61,010 nucleotides of DNA, from assembly GCF_011752995.1 (NCBI RefSeq), contig NZ_VWWL01000034.1:1-61010 (forward strand). Reading direction: 5' to 3'. Shown here piece after piece: positions 24,524 through 32,795 of the stretch (position 1 is the first letter of the stretch; each line of letters opens with the position of its first letter). Source of the DNA: Burkholderia sp. Ax-1724. Its GTDB lineage: Bacteria; Pseudomonadota; Gammaproteobacteria; Burkholderiales; Burkholderiaceae. Under the pieces are notes generated by a model. The model saw only the letters and a program-made list of their open reading frames with translations, ran no database searches and had not been told where the DNA came from. The translations under genes were made by a program, and so were the position numbers.

Positions 24524-26527
24524 ATGGAGCACGCCTACATCCACCTTTTGCATCTGCTTGCCGGCCACTCGGCGTGGATGCTCGCGGTCGTGTTCCTGGC
24601 GGCTTTTCTCGAAGCGATCGCCGTGATCGGCACGTTCGTCCCCGGCAGCACCGCGATGTTCCTCGCCGGCGCGCTAACGGGCACCGGCGCGCTGAGCCTC
24701 GCCTGGGTATTCGTCTGGGCGATCCTCGGCGCGGTCGCCGGCGACGGCATGAGCTTCTGGCTCGGCAGCCGCTACAAGGAGCACATCGCCCAGATGTGGC
24801 CGCTGAGCCGGCACCCCGAGCTGCTTGTCGCGGGCCAGCGCTTCTTTCTCAAACAGGGCTCGAAAAGCGTCGTGCTCGCGCGCTTCATCGGCCCGTTGCG
24901 CGCGATCGTGCCGGTCGTCGCCGGCATGATGGACATGAGCCCGCTGCGCTTCTACGCGATCAACGTGCTCTCGGCGCTGCTGTGGGCGCCGGCGCATATC
25001 CTGCCGGGCGTCGTGTTCGGCGCGTCGGTGCTGCTCGCCGGCGCGGTGTCGTTCCGGCTCGTCGTCATCATCGCGATGCTCGTGTGCATCGTCTGGCTCA
25101 GCTTTCGCGGTGCGAGCTTTCTCGTCTCGCACGCGAACGCGTGGTCGAGCGCGGCGGGCCGCCATCTCGGCAACTGGGCCTGCCGCCATCCCGGGCCGCT
25201 CGGCCGCGCCGCGCGCCGCATGCTCGATCCCGATGCGCCGGACGCGACCAGCATCGTCGTGACCTCGCTGCTCGTGCTCGTGGCCGGCGTGCTTTTCTTC
25301 GGTATCCTTGGCGATGTCGTCAGCGGCGATCCGCTGACCACCGTCGATCTGTCGGTCTATCGCTTCCTGCAATCGGTGCGCACGCCCTGGGGCGACACGG
25401 TGCTGGCCCATCTCGCGACGCTCGGCAGCGGCATCACGCTGAGCGCGCTGATCGTCACGGTCACGCTGTGGATGCTATGGGAGCGGCGCTGGCGCACGAT
25501 CGGCTACTGGCTCGCGGCGGTCGCGTTTTCGCAGCTGCTGATTCTCGGCCTGCAACTGGCGATGCGCCGCGCGCCGCCCAACGAACTGATGACGAGCCAC
25601 TACGTGTTTCCGAGCAATCACGTCGCGGCGACGGTGATCGTCTACGGCTTTCTCGCGTTTCTGCTCGCGCGCCGGGTCGGCAAGATCGAGGGCGTGCTGG
25701 TCGCGGGCGCGAGCACGCTCGCCGTGATCGTCGTCGCGTTCGCGGGCGTGTACTTCGGCCGCTACTGGGTGTCGGATGCGATCGGCGGCGCGGCGCTCGC
25801 CTGCGGCTGGGTCGCGATCGTCGCGCTGACGGCGATCTGGCGGCATCCGCAGCCGCCGCCGCAACGCCGCTTGATGCCGCTCGTCATGCTCGCGGTCGTG
25901 GCGTTCAGTGTGGCCGCGCAACTCGGCGTCGAGGCGCCCACGCCGCCCGACAGCACGCCGCGGCCGCCGCCCGTGCGGCTCACCGAGGCGGCATGGCGGA
26001 TGTCCGAATGGAAGCGGCTGCCCTGTTTTCGCTCCGACATGGGTGGCGACCGCAAGGAGCCGTTCACGCTGCAATGGGTGTCGGAGCCCGCCACGATACG
26101 CGACCGGCTGCGCGCGCAGGGCTGGATCGAGGGCACCGACATATCGGCGCGCAGCCTGCTCTCGCTTGCCTCGCCCGACGTCGCGGCGGTGGCGCTGCCG
26201 GTCTTGCCGAAGCTCGACAACGGCGTGCCGTCGTCGCTGGTGTTCATGCGGCCGGGCGAGTCGCGCGAGGAACGCTACGTGCTGCGCTTCTGGCCGAGCG
26301 GCTATGCGGTCGACAACGGCACCTCGGCCGCGCCGCTGTGGGTCGGCGCTTTGGCGCACGAACGGCTGTCGCGGCCATCGTGGCCGATCAACATTCTGCG
26401 CATCGACAAGGACACGACCGCGCTCGCGGCAAGCGCGAAATCGGGCGCGGCACTCGGTGCGACGGTTCTCGCGGAAGTGGCATGTCACGGCGTGCCGGTG
26501 TCGCTGCTCGTTTCGCCGGGAAATTGA
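24524..26527 (+). CDS. DedA-PAP2-LssY fusion membrane protein
   Basis: A 667-residue inner-membrane protein with three parts. Residues about 1-200 are a DedA (SNARE-associated/VTT) domain, with FVPGSTAMFLAGALTGTG and the typical FIGPLRAIVPVVAGMM. About 240-435 is a PAP2 phosphatase-like membrane domain. About 475-667 is an LssY C-terminal-like domain. In the PAP2 part motif 2 is PSNH (363-366), and motif 3 reads GVYFGRYWVSD (408-418), where active enzymes have the pattern RxYLGxHWxSD. The motif-3 Arg and catalytic His are thus missing. Lipid binding or flipping by the DedA part could remain. The start ATG at 24524 begins at the DedA N-terminus. Confidence 0.85.
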   Translation: MEHAYIHLLHLLAGHSAWMLAVVFLAAFLEAIAVIGTFVPGSTAMFLAGALTGTGALSLAWVFVWAILGAVAGDGMSFWLGSRYKEHIAQMWPLSRHPELLVAGQRFFLKQGSKSVVLARFIGPLRAIVPVVAGMMDMSPLRFYAINVLSALLWAPAHILPGVVFGASVLLAGAVSFRLVVIIAMLVCIVWLSFRGASFLVSHANAWSSAAGRHLGNWACRHPGPLGRAARRMLDPDAPDATSIVVTSLLVLVAGVLFFGILGDVVSGDPLTTVDLSVYRFLQSVRTPWGDTVLAHLATLGSGITLSALIVTVTLWMLWERRWRTIGYWLAAVAFSQLLILGLQLAMRRAPPNELMTSHYVFPSNHVAATVIVYGFLAFLLARRVGKIEGVLVAGASTLAVIVVAFAGVYFGRYWVSDAIGGAALACGWVAIVALTAIWRHPQPPPQRRLMPLVMLAVVAFSVAAQLGVEAPTPPDSTPRPPPVRLTEAAWRMSEWKRLPCFRSDMGGDRKEPFTLQWVSEPATIRDRLRAQGWIEGTDISARSLLSLASPDVAAVALPVLPKLDNGVPSSLVFMRPGESREERYVLRFWPSGYAVDNGTSAAPLWVGALAHERLSRPSWPINILRIDKDTTALAASAKSGAALGATVLAEVACHGVPVSLLVSPGN

Positions 26528-27130
26528 GTTCACGGACAAAGCGGCTGTTGCGTCATATGCGGCGCATAGACGATATGCCGTGCGTAGACGAACGGAAAAA
26601 CATGTCGGCGCCCGAGCGCCATTGGAAATTCGCGTATTGCAATCGGTGACCTCAGCATGGGCTTTTCCGATCGATCACGATCGGCACGATTTGCCACAAG
26701 TCATTAACCGCAAGTCATTTGCCGCAATTGATCGCGCAATGAATGGCCGCGAAAAAACCAGAAAGCGAATTACGCGGTAATTGCCATACGGGGAATGACT
26801 CGTGCCGCGATTCGCGCGTACCGATTGCAAACCGACAGCCGCATGCGACATATGTCACGCGAATCTCCGTTGCACAAATGCAACGAAAAGACGCAATGAA
26901 AAGCAGTGAGAAACCATTACCGCTGCTGTCCCGCGCTTTCTCCCATTCCATCGTTTCCACCCGGCTCTTTCCACCGCATGGCCCATTCTTATTCACTCGC
27001 GCAATTCACAATATAGTGAGAAAAAATCAAACTGATTCCACAGATACCCACCCTATTTTTTTGCCCAATTGCACACTTTGACGTTATCGTCTCGAAGCGA
27101 CCTGAATTCGTAGATCAATAGGAGTCCCGT
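26528..27130. other. AT-richer intergenic region upstream of the phospholipase gene
   Basis: These 603 bp hold no coding frame that I trust, although open stretches exist on both strands. They are more AT-rich than neighbours and contain poly-A/T runs near 27020-27065. A TTGACG hexamer at about 27078 could be part of the pldA promoter. No hairpin or repeat stands out. Confidence 0.6.
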
Positions 27131-28474
27131 GTGCGGAATCGATTGACGTCCAGCATGAAGAAAGACCGCAAATCCGCAGTACTCGGCAGCCACCGCTCGC
27201 GTATTTCCAGACTCACTCCCAGGCTATCTCTTTGCATCAGCCTGCTGATGTTCGGCGCCGGCTACTCCGCTTATAGCGTTGCCGGCGTTTCGGTATTGCG
27301 TCCGCCGCGAGAAGCGCTCGCGAATAGTCCGCTCGAAGTCACGATCGTCTATTCCGGCGACACACCCAACGGCACCGAGGTCGACGTTCCGGCACAACTG
27401 AATATCTCGCTCAGCAATCCGGACGTGATACCGAGGCCGCTGGCGCTCGCGCGCGAAAGCGGCGCGCCCGATCATCTGAAGCTCGCCGCGGGAGAACTCA
27501 AGGCGGTCCGCTATATCGGCGCGTGGCCCGAATGGGCGCGCGGCGCGATGAAGATCGACGTGCCCGATCTCGACGTGTCGCCCTCGTTCGTCCTGCTCAC
27601 GCGAGCGCCGCGCGGCAGGGGCACGGCGCTCGCGTCGGCTGACGGTACGCCGGACGCTGCGGCAAGCGTTTCGAAGAGCGAACCATCCCAAACCAGCCTG
27701 ATCGCATCGTCGCCGGCACCGGCGCGCCCCGCCGCGCCGGTGCCCGAAATCAACAGCTTCCTCAGCCGCTTCTCCGCCTACGAGCCCATGTATTTCGCCG
27801 ACGGCTCGAATGGCGAGAACCTCGCGAAATTCCAGCTGAGCTTCAAGTTCCGCCTCGTCACGCCGGACGATCCGCGCTCGCGAGGCTTCGCCGACAATCT
27901 TTATTTCGGCTATACGCAAACTTCGCTGTGGGATCTCGGCGCGTACTCCGCGCCATTCCGCGACACGAGCTATATGCCTGCGCTGTTCTATTACCTCGAA
28001 GACACGGGCTGGAAGAGCAAGTGGTGGAGCAAGATGGGGCTGATGGCCGGCTACGAACACGAGTCGAATGGACGCGACGGTCCCGAATCGCGCGGCATCG
28101 ACATCTTCTTCGTCAAGCCGATCTGGGATTTCGGCGACCTCAACGGCAACCATCTGACCGTGGCGCCGAAGGTCTACTACTACGCCCATATTGCCGGCGA
28201 GAACCACGACATCACCGACTATCGCGGCTATATGGACCTGCTGCTCAAATACGGCAGCACCGACAGCTGGCAAATCGCGACGACGCTTCGCAAAGGCATG
28301 AAGGGCGGCAAAGGCAGTATCGATACGCAGTTCACCTATCCATTGGCGAAGCTCATCAATAACCGCTGGGGCGGCTTCCTGTGGGTCGGGTTCTTCACAG
28401 GATACGGAGAAGACATTCTCGACTACAATCAGCACCGCTGGATTGCGCGCATCGGCTATAGCATTACGCGCTAA
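27131..28474 (+). CDS. pldA: Outer-membrane phospholipase A (OMPLA)
   Basis: A 447-residue outer-membrane phospholipase A1/A2 that hydrolyses lipids reaching the outer leaflet. The GTG start has AGGAG seven bases upstream. A signal segment (LSLCISLLMFGAGYSAYSVA) lies near residues 34-53. An extension of about 150 residues precedes the barrel, which begins around FLSRFSAYEPMYFADGSNGE; the YTQTSLWDL strand is typical. The active-site segment YEHESNGRDGPESRGID has His310 and Ser312. The position of the E. coli catalytic Asn156 is Asp324 here, giving a Ser-His-Asp set. It ends in a typical aromatic/Arg barrel terminus. Confidence 0.9.
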   Translation: MRNRLTSSMKKDRKSAVLGSHRSRISRLTPRLSLCISLLMFGAGYSAYSVAGVSVLRPPREALANSPLEVTIVYSGDTPNGTEVDVPAQLNISLSNPDVIPRPLALARESGAPDHLKLAAGELKAVRYIGAWPEWARGAMKIDVPDLDVSPSFVLLTRAPRGRGTALASADGTPDAAASVSKSEPSQTSLIASSPAPARPAAPVPEINSFLSRFSAYEPMYFADGSNGENLAKFQLSFKFRLVTPDDPRSRGFADNLYFGYTQTSLWDLGAYSAPFRDTSYMPALFYYLEDTGWKSKWWSKMGLMAGYEHESNGRDGPESRGIDIFFVKPIWDFGDLNGNHLTVAPKVYYYAHIAGENHDITDYRGYMDLLLKYGSTDSWQIATTLRKGMKGGKGSIDTQFTYPLAKLINNRWGGFLWVGFFTGYGEDILDYNQHRWIARIGYSITR

Positions 28475-28500
28475 GCCGGCGTTGTTCAGCCATGCAGACG

Positions 28501-28526
28501 AAGGGCCGCACGCGGCCCTTTTCTTT
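28501..28526 (+). terminator. Rho-independent terminator after pldA
   Basis: AAGGGCCG, loop CACG, CGGCCCTT form an 8-bp stem followed by TTCTTT, 27 bp after the pldA stop. Confidence 0.8.
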
Positions 28527-28599
28527 CGTCGATAACGGCGCCACCTCGTGCCGGAAGCTGATCGAAAGTTCTCCCGGGTTCTTCCCCGATCCCAACTCA

Positions 28600-28661
28600 A
28601 GCCCGACCGGAAGCTCACCAGAAGCTCACTTGAAGCTCATTCAGCCCGACCGAAGTTCGCC
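28600..28661. repeat. Helically phased GAAGCTCA repeats in a 43-bp duplication
   Basis: GAAGCTCA occurs at 28610, 28621 and 28632, exactly 11 bp apart, with a degenerate copy (GAAGTTCGCC) at 28652. The flanking word AGCCCGACCG occurs at 28600 and again at 28643. The 11-bp phase puts the copies on one DNA face, as for a cooperatively binding regulator. It lies 180-240 bp upstream of the acyl-reductase gene. Confidence 0.55.
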
Positions 28662-28840
28662 CAAAGCGAATTGCAATCTTCCGGGGCACGTCAATAATTA
28701 AGTAGCTTGTGAATCCTGTGTGCACGAACAGACGGGCACACTGCCGCGGATTTCTCTAGAGTTGAAGGGTCGCCGGTCAATCCGGGCTGGCCACGCCGCG
28801 CTGATTCGCCAGCGTACATTCAAACTCCAAGGAAAAACCA

Positions 28841-30076
28841 ATGAAAACTGCTCTCCTTAAAGACGTGTCGACCATTTCCAACGGGCAAGCCGGGTTAGTC
28901 GTGCATCGAAATAGTGCACCGCTGATCCTCAAGAACGAAATTCACCCGGAACAGATCCGGGACAATCTGCCGGGCCGCCAAGGCGGCGTCGGCTTTCTGT
29001 TTCACGCCACCGACTGGGAAACGCTTTCATTTTCTTTTCACAACGTTCGTCCCCGGAGCGAATCGTTCGAAGAGGAACTCTGGAATACCAAGCCCTTTAT
29101 CGCCTCGCCGATCTATTCGGGCTCACAGGTGATCGGCGCCAATATCGCGTGCCCGGTGCCGCTCGAAATGTGGCTGGGCAGTCCGCGCGGCATCAAGCGT
29201 TTCCGCGAAACGCAATTTTTTCCGGCACTCGAACTCGCCCGTGAAGCGGGACTCGGCATGATCGCGATGGGCGCCTCGACGCCGTACGCGTGCAATTACG
29301 GCGCGCTGCCGCGTCCGATCAAGCCGCCTCACATCACGACCGGCCACGCGGCCACCGCCGCGATGCTCAAGGACTGGGCGATGCACTGCTGCGACCAGCT
29401 CGACCTCGAATTCGGCAAGACGAAGCTCGCGCTGTTCGGCGCGGCCGGCCGGCTCGGTACGACGGTCGCCAAGTACCTGCTCTACAAGGACGCGCCGCGC
29501 GAACTGATCCTGATCGACCTGCCGGACAAGATGAACCTGCTGATCGACCAGGCGAGAGAACTGCTCGCGTCGGACCTGCTCGGCAAGTCGAAGGTCTCGG
29601 TGCATACGTTCAGCCCCGATACGCAACTGCCCGCCTTCGACGGCGCGATTCTCGCGAGCAGCACGAGCGTCCCCTACCTCACCGCCGCCGATCTCAAGCG
29701 CGCGCAGTTCTGGATCGACGACTCGCATCCGCGCGCGGCGAGCGTCGAGGCCGAACTCGCTTCGCGCGGCCATACGCTCTATATCGAATGCTTCGCCCGC
29801 GGCCCGGCCGGACTCGATACCGCGTTCCCGTTCCGGCTGCCGTCCACGCGCGACTGCTACACCTGCTTCGCCGAAGGCTATTCGGCCTGGCAGGAAGGTA
29901 TCGCCTCCGATTTCATCATTGGCAGCCCGCCCGTGTGGTCCGTCTCTTATACTCACAGTCTCCTCAAGAAAAACGGCTTTTCGGTCGGTCCGTTCCACGG
30001 CAAGAACGGCGCGCCGGTCAGCCTCGAGGGACTGGAAGCGCATCGATTCAATACGCATGAATTGATGGGGTCGTAA
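28841..30076 (+). CDS. Long-chain acyl-ACP reductase (AAR)-like protein
   Basis: A 411-residue protein resembling cyanobacterial AAR, which reduces acyl-ACP or acyl-CoA to fatty aldehyde with NADPH. The N-terminal acyl-binding part has GGVGFLFHATDWETLSFSF (48-66), RFRETQFFPALELAREAGLG (120-139) and TTGHA (167-171). The Rossmann dinucleotide motif is FGAAGRLGTTVAKYLL (199-214). The segment around Cys342 (CYTCFAEGYSAW) matches the AAR catalytic-Cys motif FACFAE. It is the first gene of a pair with a CqsS-like sensor kinase, whose ATG lies 16 bp after its stop. The chain is longer than cyanobacterial AAR (about 340) owing to N- and C-terminal additions. Substrate, and whether the aldehyde is a signal, are inferred. 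Confidence 0.7.
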   Translation: MKTALLKDVSTISNGQAGLVVHRNSAPLILKNEIHPEQIRDNLPGRQGGVGFLFHATDWETLSFSFHNVRPRSESFEEELWNTKPFIASPIYSGSQVIGANIACPVPLEMWLGSPRGIKRFRETQFFPALELAREAGLGMIAMGASTPYACNYGALPRPIKPPHITTGHAATAAMLKDWAMHCCDQLDLEFGKTKLALFGAAGRLGTTVAKYLLYKDAPRELILIDLPDKMNLLIDQARELLASDLLGKSKVSVHTFSPDTQLPAFDGAILASSTSVPYLTAADLKRAQFWIDDSHPRAASVEAELASRGHTLYIECFARGPAGLDTAFPFRLPSTRDCYTCFAEGYSAWQEGIASDFIIGSPPVWSVSYTHSLLKKNGFSVGPFHGKNGAPVSLEGLEAHRFNTHELMGS

Positions 30077-30092
30077 CGTGAACGGAGGCCTG

Positions 30093-32690
30093 ATGGCGAT
30101 ATCACGCGAAACGATGCGGGATATGCTCGAAAGAAGCAGGTTTGCGATCCGGTGGGGAGGCGCACTCGGCCTCCTGTGCCACCCCATCTATTACGTCGTC
30201 TGGACCTACATCCTTCCGCAGCCCTACGACAACCTGATGCTGCGGCTCAGCGCGGCGGCCGTGTGCATTCCGCTGCTGTTCCAGTCGCGCTGGCCGAAGC
30301 GCGACAACCACTATCTGCTGATCTACTGGCATTGCTGCCTGATCTACGTGCTGCCGTTCGTCTGCACGTTTCTGACGGTCAGAAACGATTTCTCCACGAT
30401 GTGGATGATGACCGAGGTCATGATGATCTTCATTCTGGCCTTGTGCATCGACAATCCGCTGCTGCTGATGGCCTGCATCGGCATCGGCGTGTTCTCCGGC
30501 GGCTTCGCCGCGGTGCTCAGCGCGCCGCACCCGGTCGTGCTCAGCGCCGAAGACAAATCGAATATCGCACTGCTGCCGGTGGTCGTGCTGTGCAGCATGG
30601 CGTTCAGCCACGCCATCAGCAAGGGGCGCATCTTCGTCGAAAAGAATCGCGCGCTGCAGGCGCTCGCGGGCTCCATCGCGCATGAAATGCGCAATCCGCT
30701 GAGCCAGCTGCGCCATGTGCTCGACCGCGTCCAGGAAGCGCTGCCCGCCGTGACCGAGCCCGGCGAAGCGACGACCCTCACGCACGGCCGGGCGTCCGTG
30801 CTGTACAACCATCTCGCCCAGGGGCAGTTGTCGATCGAGCGCGGCCTGCGCATCATCGCGATGACGCTCGACGAAGTCAGCGCGAAATCGATCCGCTCCG
30901 ACAGCCTGAGCTACCTGCACGCGGCGGCCACCACGCGCAAGGCGCTCGAGGAATACGGCTTCGACAACGACAACGAGCGCGCGAAAATCAGCATCGCCGT
31001 CAGGAAAGACTTCATCTTCAAGGTCGACGAAACGGTCTATCTGTTCACGCTGTTCAACCTGATCAAGAACTCGCTCTATCACATTGCCCCGTATCCGCAG
31101 GCCACGCTCACGCTGATCGTCGAGCGCAATAAGGTGATCGTGCGCGACACTGGCGCAGGCATCGCCGCCGAGCTTATTCCGCATCTGTTCGAGCCGTTTC
31201 GCACGGCCGGCAATTCGGGCGGCACGGGGCTCGGGCTCGCCTACTGCCAGCGCGCGATGCGCGCGTTCGGCGGCAACATCGAATGCCAGTCGGAAGTCGG
31301 CAAGTTCACCGAGTTCACGCTGAGCTTTCCGGCCGTGTCGGCCGAGGAAGTCGCGGACCACGAGCGGCGGATCTTCGAGCGCGCGATGCCGGTGTTCCGC
31401 GGCAAGCGCGTGCTCGTCGTCGACGACGACAACACGCTGCGTGCCCGCACCCGCCGCGTGCTGACCAAGGCCGGTGCCTACGTGAGCGAGGCGCAAAGCG
31501 GCGAAGTCGCGCTCGCCACGCTGCGCCGCGCGTCGCCCTACGACCTCGTGCTGATGGACATCAGCATGCCGGGCCTGGACGGCTATGCGACGACCGAGCG
31601 GATTCGCGCCGAGCGCGAATGTCCGAACCGCAACGTGCTGATCGCGGCCTATACCGCCGAGCCCGGCAACGCGGTGCGCCTGCGCTCGCGCCGCGCCGGC
31701 ATGGACGAGATCATCAGCAAGACGTCGAGCGTGCAGGAACTGATCACCGCGCTGCAGGCGCTGTTCGAGAACGGCACGCGGCACGATGCGGGGCTGCGGC
31801 CCGACGGCCTGATCGGCCGCTCGATCCTCGTCGCCGACGACGACACCTACAGCCGGCTCGTCGCGAAGGCCTATCTGGAGCGCTGCGGCGCGAGCGTGGT
31901 CGAGGCCGAACACGGCCAGGCCGTGCTGACGCGCCTGCAGGAAGACGGCTTTATCGACGCGATCCTGATGGACATGAACATGCCGGGCATGAGCGGCATC
32001 GACACGACGAAGGCGATCCGCGCGCGTACCGACGCCTACGCCACGGTGCCGGTCATCGCGCTCACGAGCCATTCCGACTCCGAATCGATCCAGGCCTGTC
32101 TCGCAGCCGGCATGAACGAAGTGATGATCAAACCGGTGCAGGCCGGCGCGCTCTATGCATGTCTCGCGCGCCAGTTCGGCACGCATGGTCAAGGCGCCGC
32201 GCAAGCGGCGGCGAGCCTCGCCGCAGCCACGCAGACGGAACCCGCGGACGCGCCGCTCGCGCCGACGATGCCAGATGCATCAATCACTCCCGCGAGCCCG
32301 CTTGCGGCCGTGCCCGAAGACAACCTGCTCGACGAGGAACATCTCGAAGAACTGGCCGCGCTCGATCTGCTCGACGAATCGTTCATCAACGGTATCGAGC
32401 AGATCCGCACGCTCGTGACGCAGCTCGTGGCGAGCACCGCGGCCGTCGACCTCAAGGCGACGCACGTGGCCTTGCATGCGCTGCTCGGCGTCAGCGGCAA
32501 CATCGGCGCAAAGGCGCTGCATGGTTATGCGCGGCAGATCTATCCGCGCGTGATCGCGGGCGAGTGGCCGCTCGAAACCGACTGGCTCGCGCAAATCCGC
32601 GTGCTGAGCACGCGTTCGGCCGATGCGCTGCAGCGCCACCATGCAGCGGCGAACGCGCGGCACGATCATCGCGATGCGATGAGCGATTGA
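30093..32690 (+). CDS. CqsS/LqsS-like membrane hybrid histidine kinase with two receivers and Hpt
   Basis: An 865-residue hybrid kinase. Residues about 18-175 form six TM helices resembling the autoinducer-binding region of Vibrio CqsS; note HPIYYVVWTYILPQPYDNLM (30-49). The HisKA His is H197 (IAHEMRNPLSQL), with N326 in the N box, and DTGAGI and GGTGLGL as the ATP lid. Receiver 1 has D489 (LMDISMPG) and receiver 2 has D627 (LMDMNMPG) and K680. A C-terminal Hpt carries H795 in HALLGVSGNIGAKA. This is a complete phosphorelay in one protein. GGAGG four bases upstream favours the ATG at 30093 over a GTG five codons earlier. No output domain is attached, so an external regulator must receive the signal. 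Confidence 0.85.
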   Translation: MAISRETMRDMLERSRFAIRWGGALGLLCHPIYYVVWTYILPQPYDNLMLRLSAAAVCIPLLFQSRWPKRDNHYLLIYWHCCLIYVLPFVCTFLTVRNDFSTMWMMTEVMMIFILALCIDNPLLLMACIGIGVFSGGFAAVLSAPHPVVLSAEDKSNIALLPVVVLCSMAFSHAISKGRIFVEKNRALQALAGSIAHEMRNPLSQLRHVLDRVQEALPAVTEPGEATTLTHGRASVLYNHLAQGQLSIERGLRIIAMTLDEVSAKSIRSDSLSYLHAAATTRKALEEYGFDNDNERAKISIAVRKDFIFKVDETVYLFTLFNLIKNSLYHIAPYPQATLTLIVERNKVIVRDTGAGIAAELIPHLFEPFRTAGNSGGTGLGLAYCQRAMRAFGGNIECQSEVGKFTEFTLSFPAVSAEEVADHERRIFERAMPVFRGKRVLVVDDDNTLRARTRRVLTKAGAYVSEAQSGEVALATLRRASPYDLVLMDISMPGLDGYATTERIRAERECPNRNVLIAAYTAEPGNAVRLRSRRAGMDEIISKTSSVQELITALQALFENGTRHDAGLRPDGLIGRSILVADDDTYSRLVAKAYLERCGASVVEAEHGQAVLTRLQEDGFIDAILMDMNMPGMSGIDTTKAIRARTDAYATVPVIALTSHSDSESIQACLAAGMNEVMIKPVQAGALYACLARQFGTHGQGAAQAAASLAAATQTEPADAPLAPTMPDASITPASPLAAVPEDNLLDEEHLEELAALDLLDESFINGIEQIRTLVTQLVASTAAVDLKATHVALHALLGVSGNIGAKALHGYARQIYPRVIAGEWPLETDWLAQIRVLSTRSADALQRHHAAANARHDHRDAMSD

Positions 32691-32751
32691 GCGTGCCCGA
32701 GGGTGAGCGGCGCGTGATGGTGCGCGATGGTGCGTGACGCGTGCGTAGCGT

Positions 32752-32780
32752 TGCCGGGTTGTGCCCAGCTCAACCCGGCA
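32752..32780. terminator. Bidirectional hairpin between convergent kinase genes
   Basis: TGCCGGGTT and AACCCGGCA form a perfect 9-bp stem around an 11-base loop, midway between the convergent stops of the hybrid kinase and the receiver-kinase. No long T-run is present. Confidence 0.55.
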
Positions 32781-32795
32781 CACCCCCCGCTCATT

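Larger units (their letters stand above)
28475..28840. other. Intergenic region upstream of the acyl-reductase/sensor operon
   Basis: These 366 bp contain the pldA terminator, the GAAGCTCA repeat cluster (listed separately), and an inverted repeat GTGTGC (28718-28723) / GCACAC (28736-28741). They end with AAGGAAAA as ribosome site for the acyl-reductase gene. The promoter of the signalling module must lie here. No gene is seen. Confidence 0.7.

Noticed and set aside
26743..27081. 112-codon plus frame before the phospholipase gene
   Set aside because: Composition like random AT-richer DNA, no ribosome site, no family similarity.
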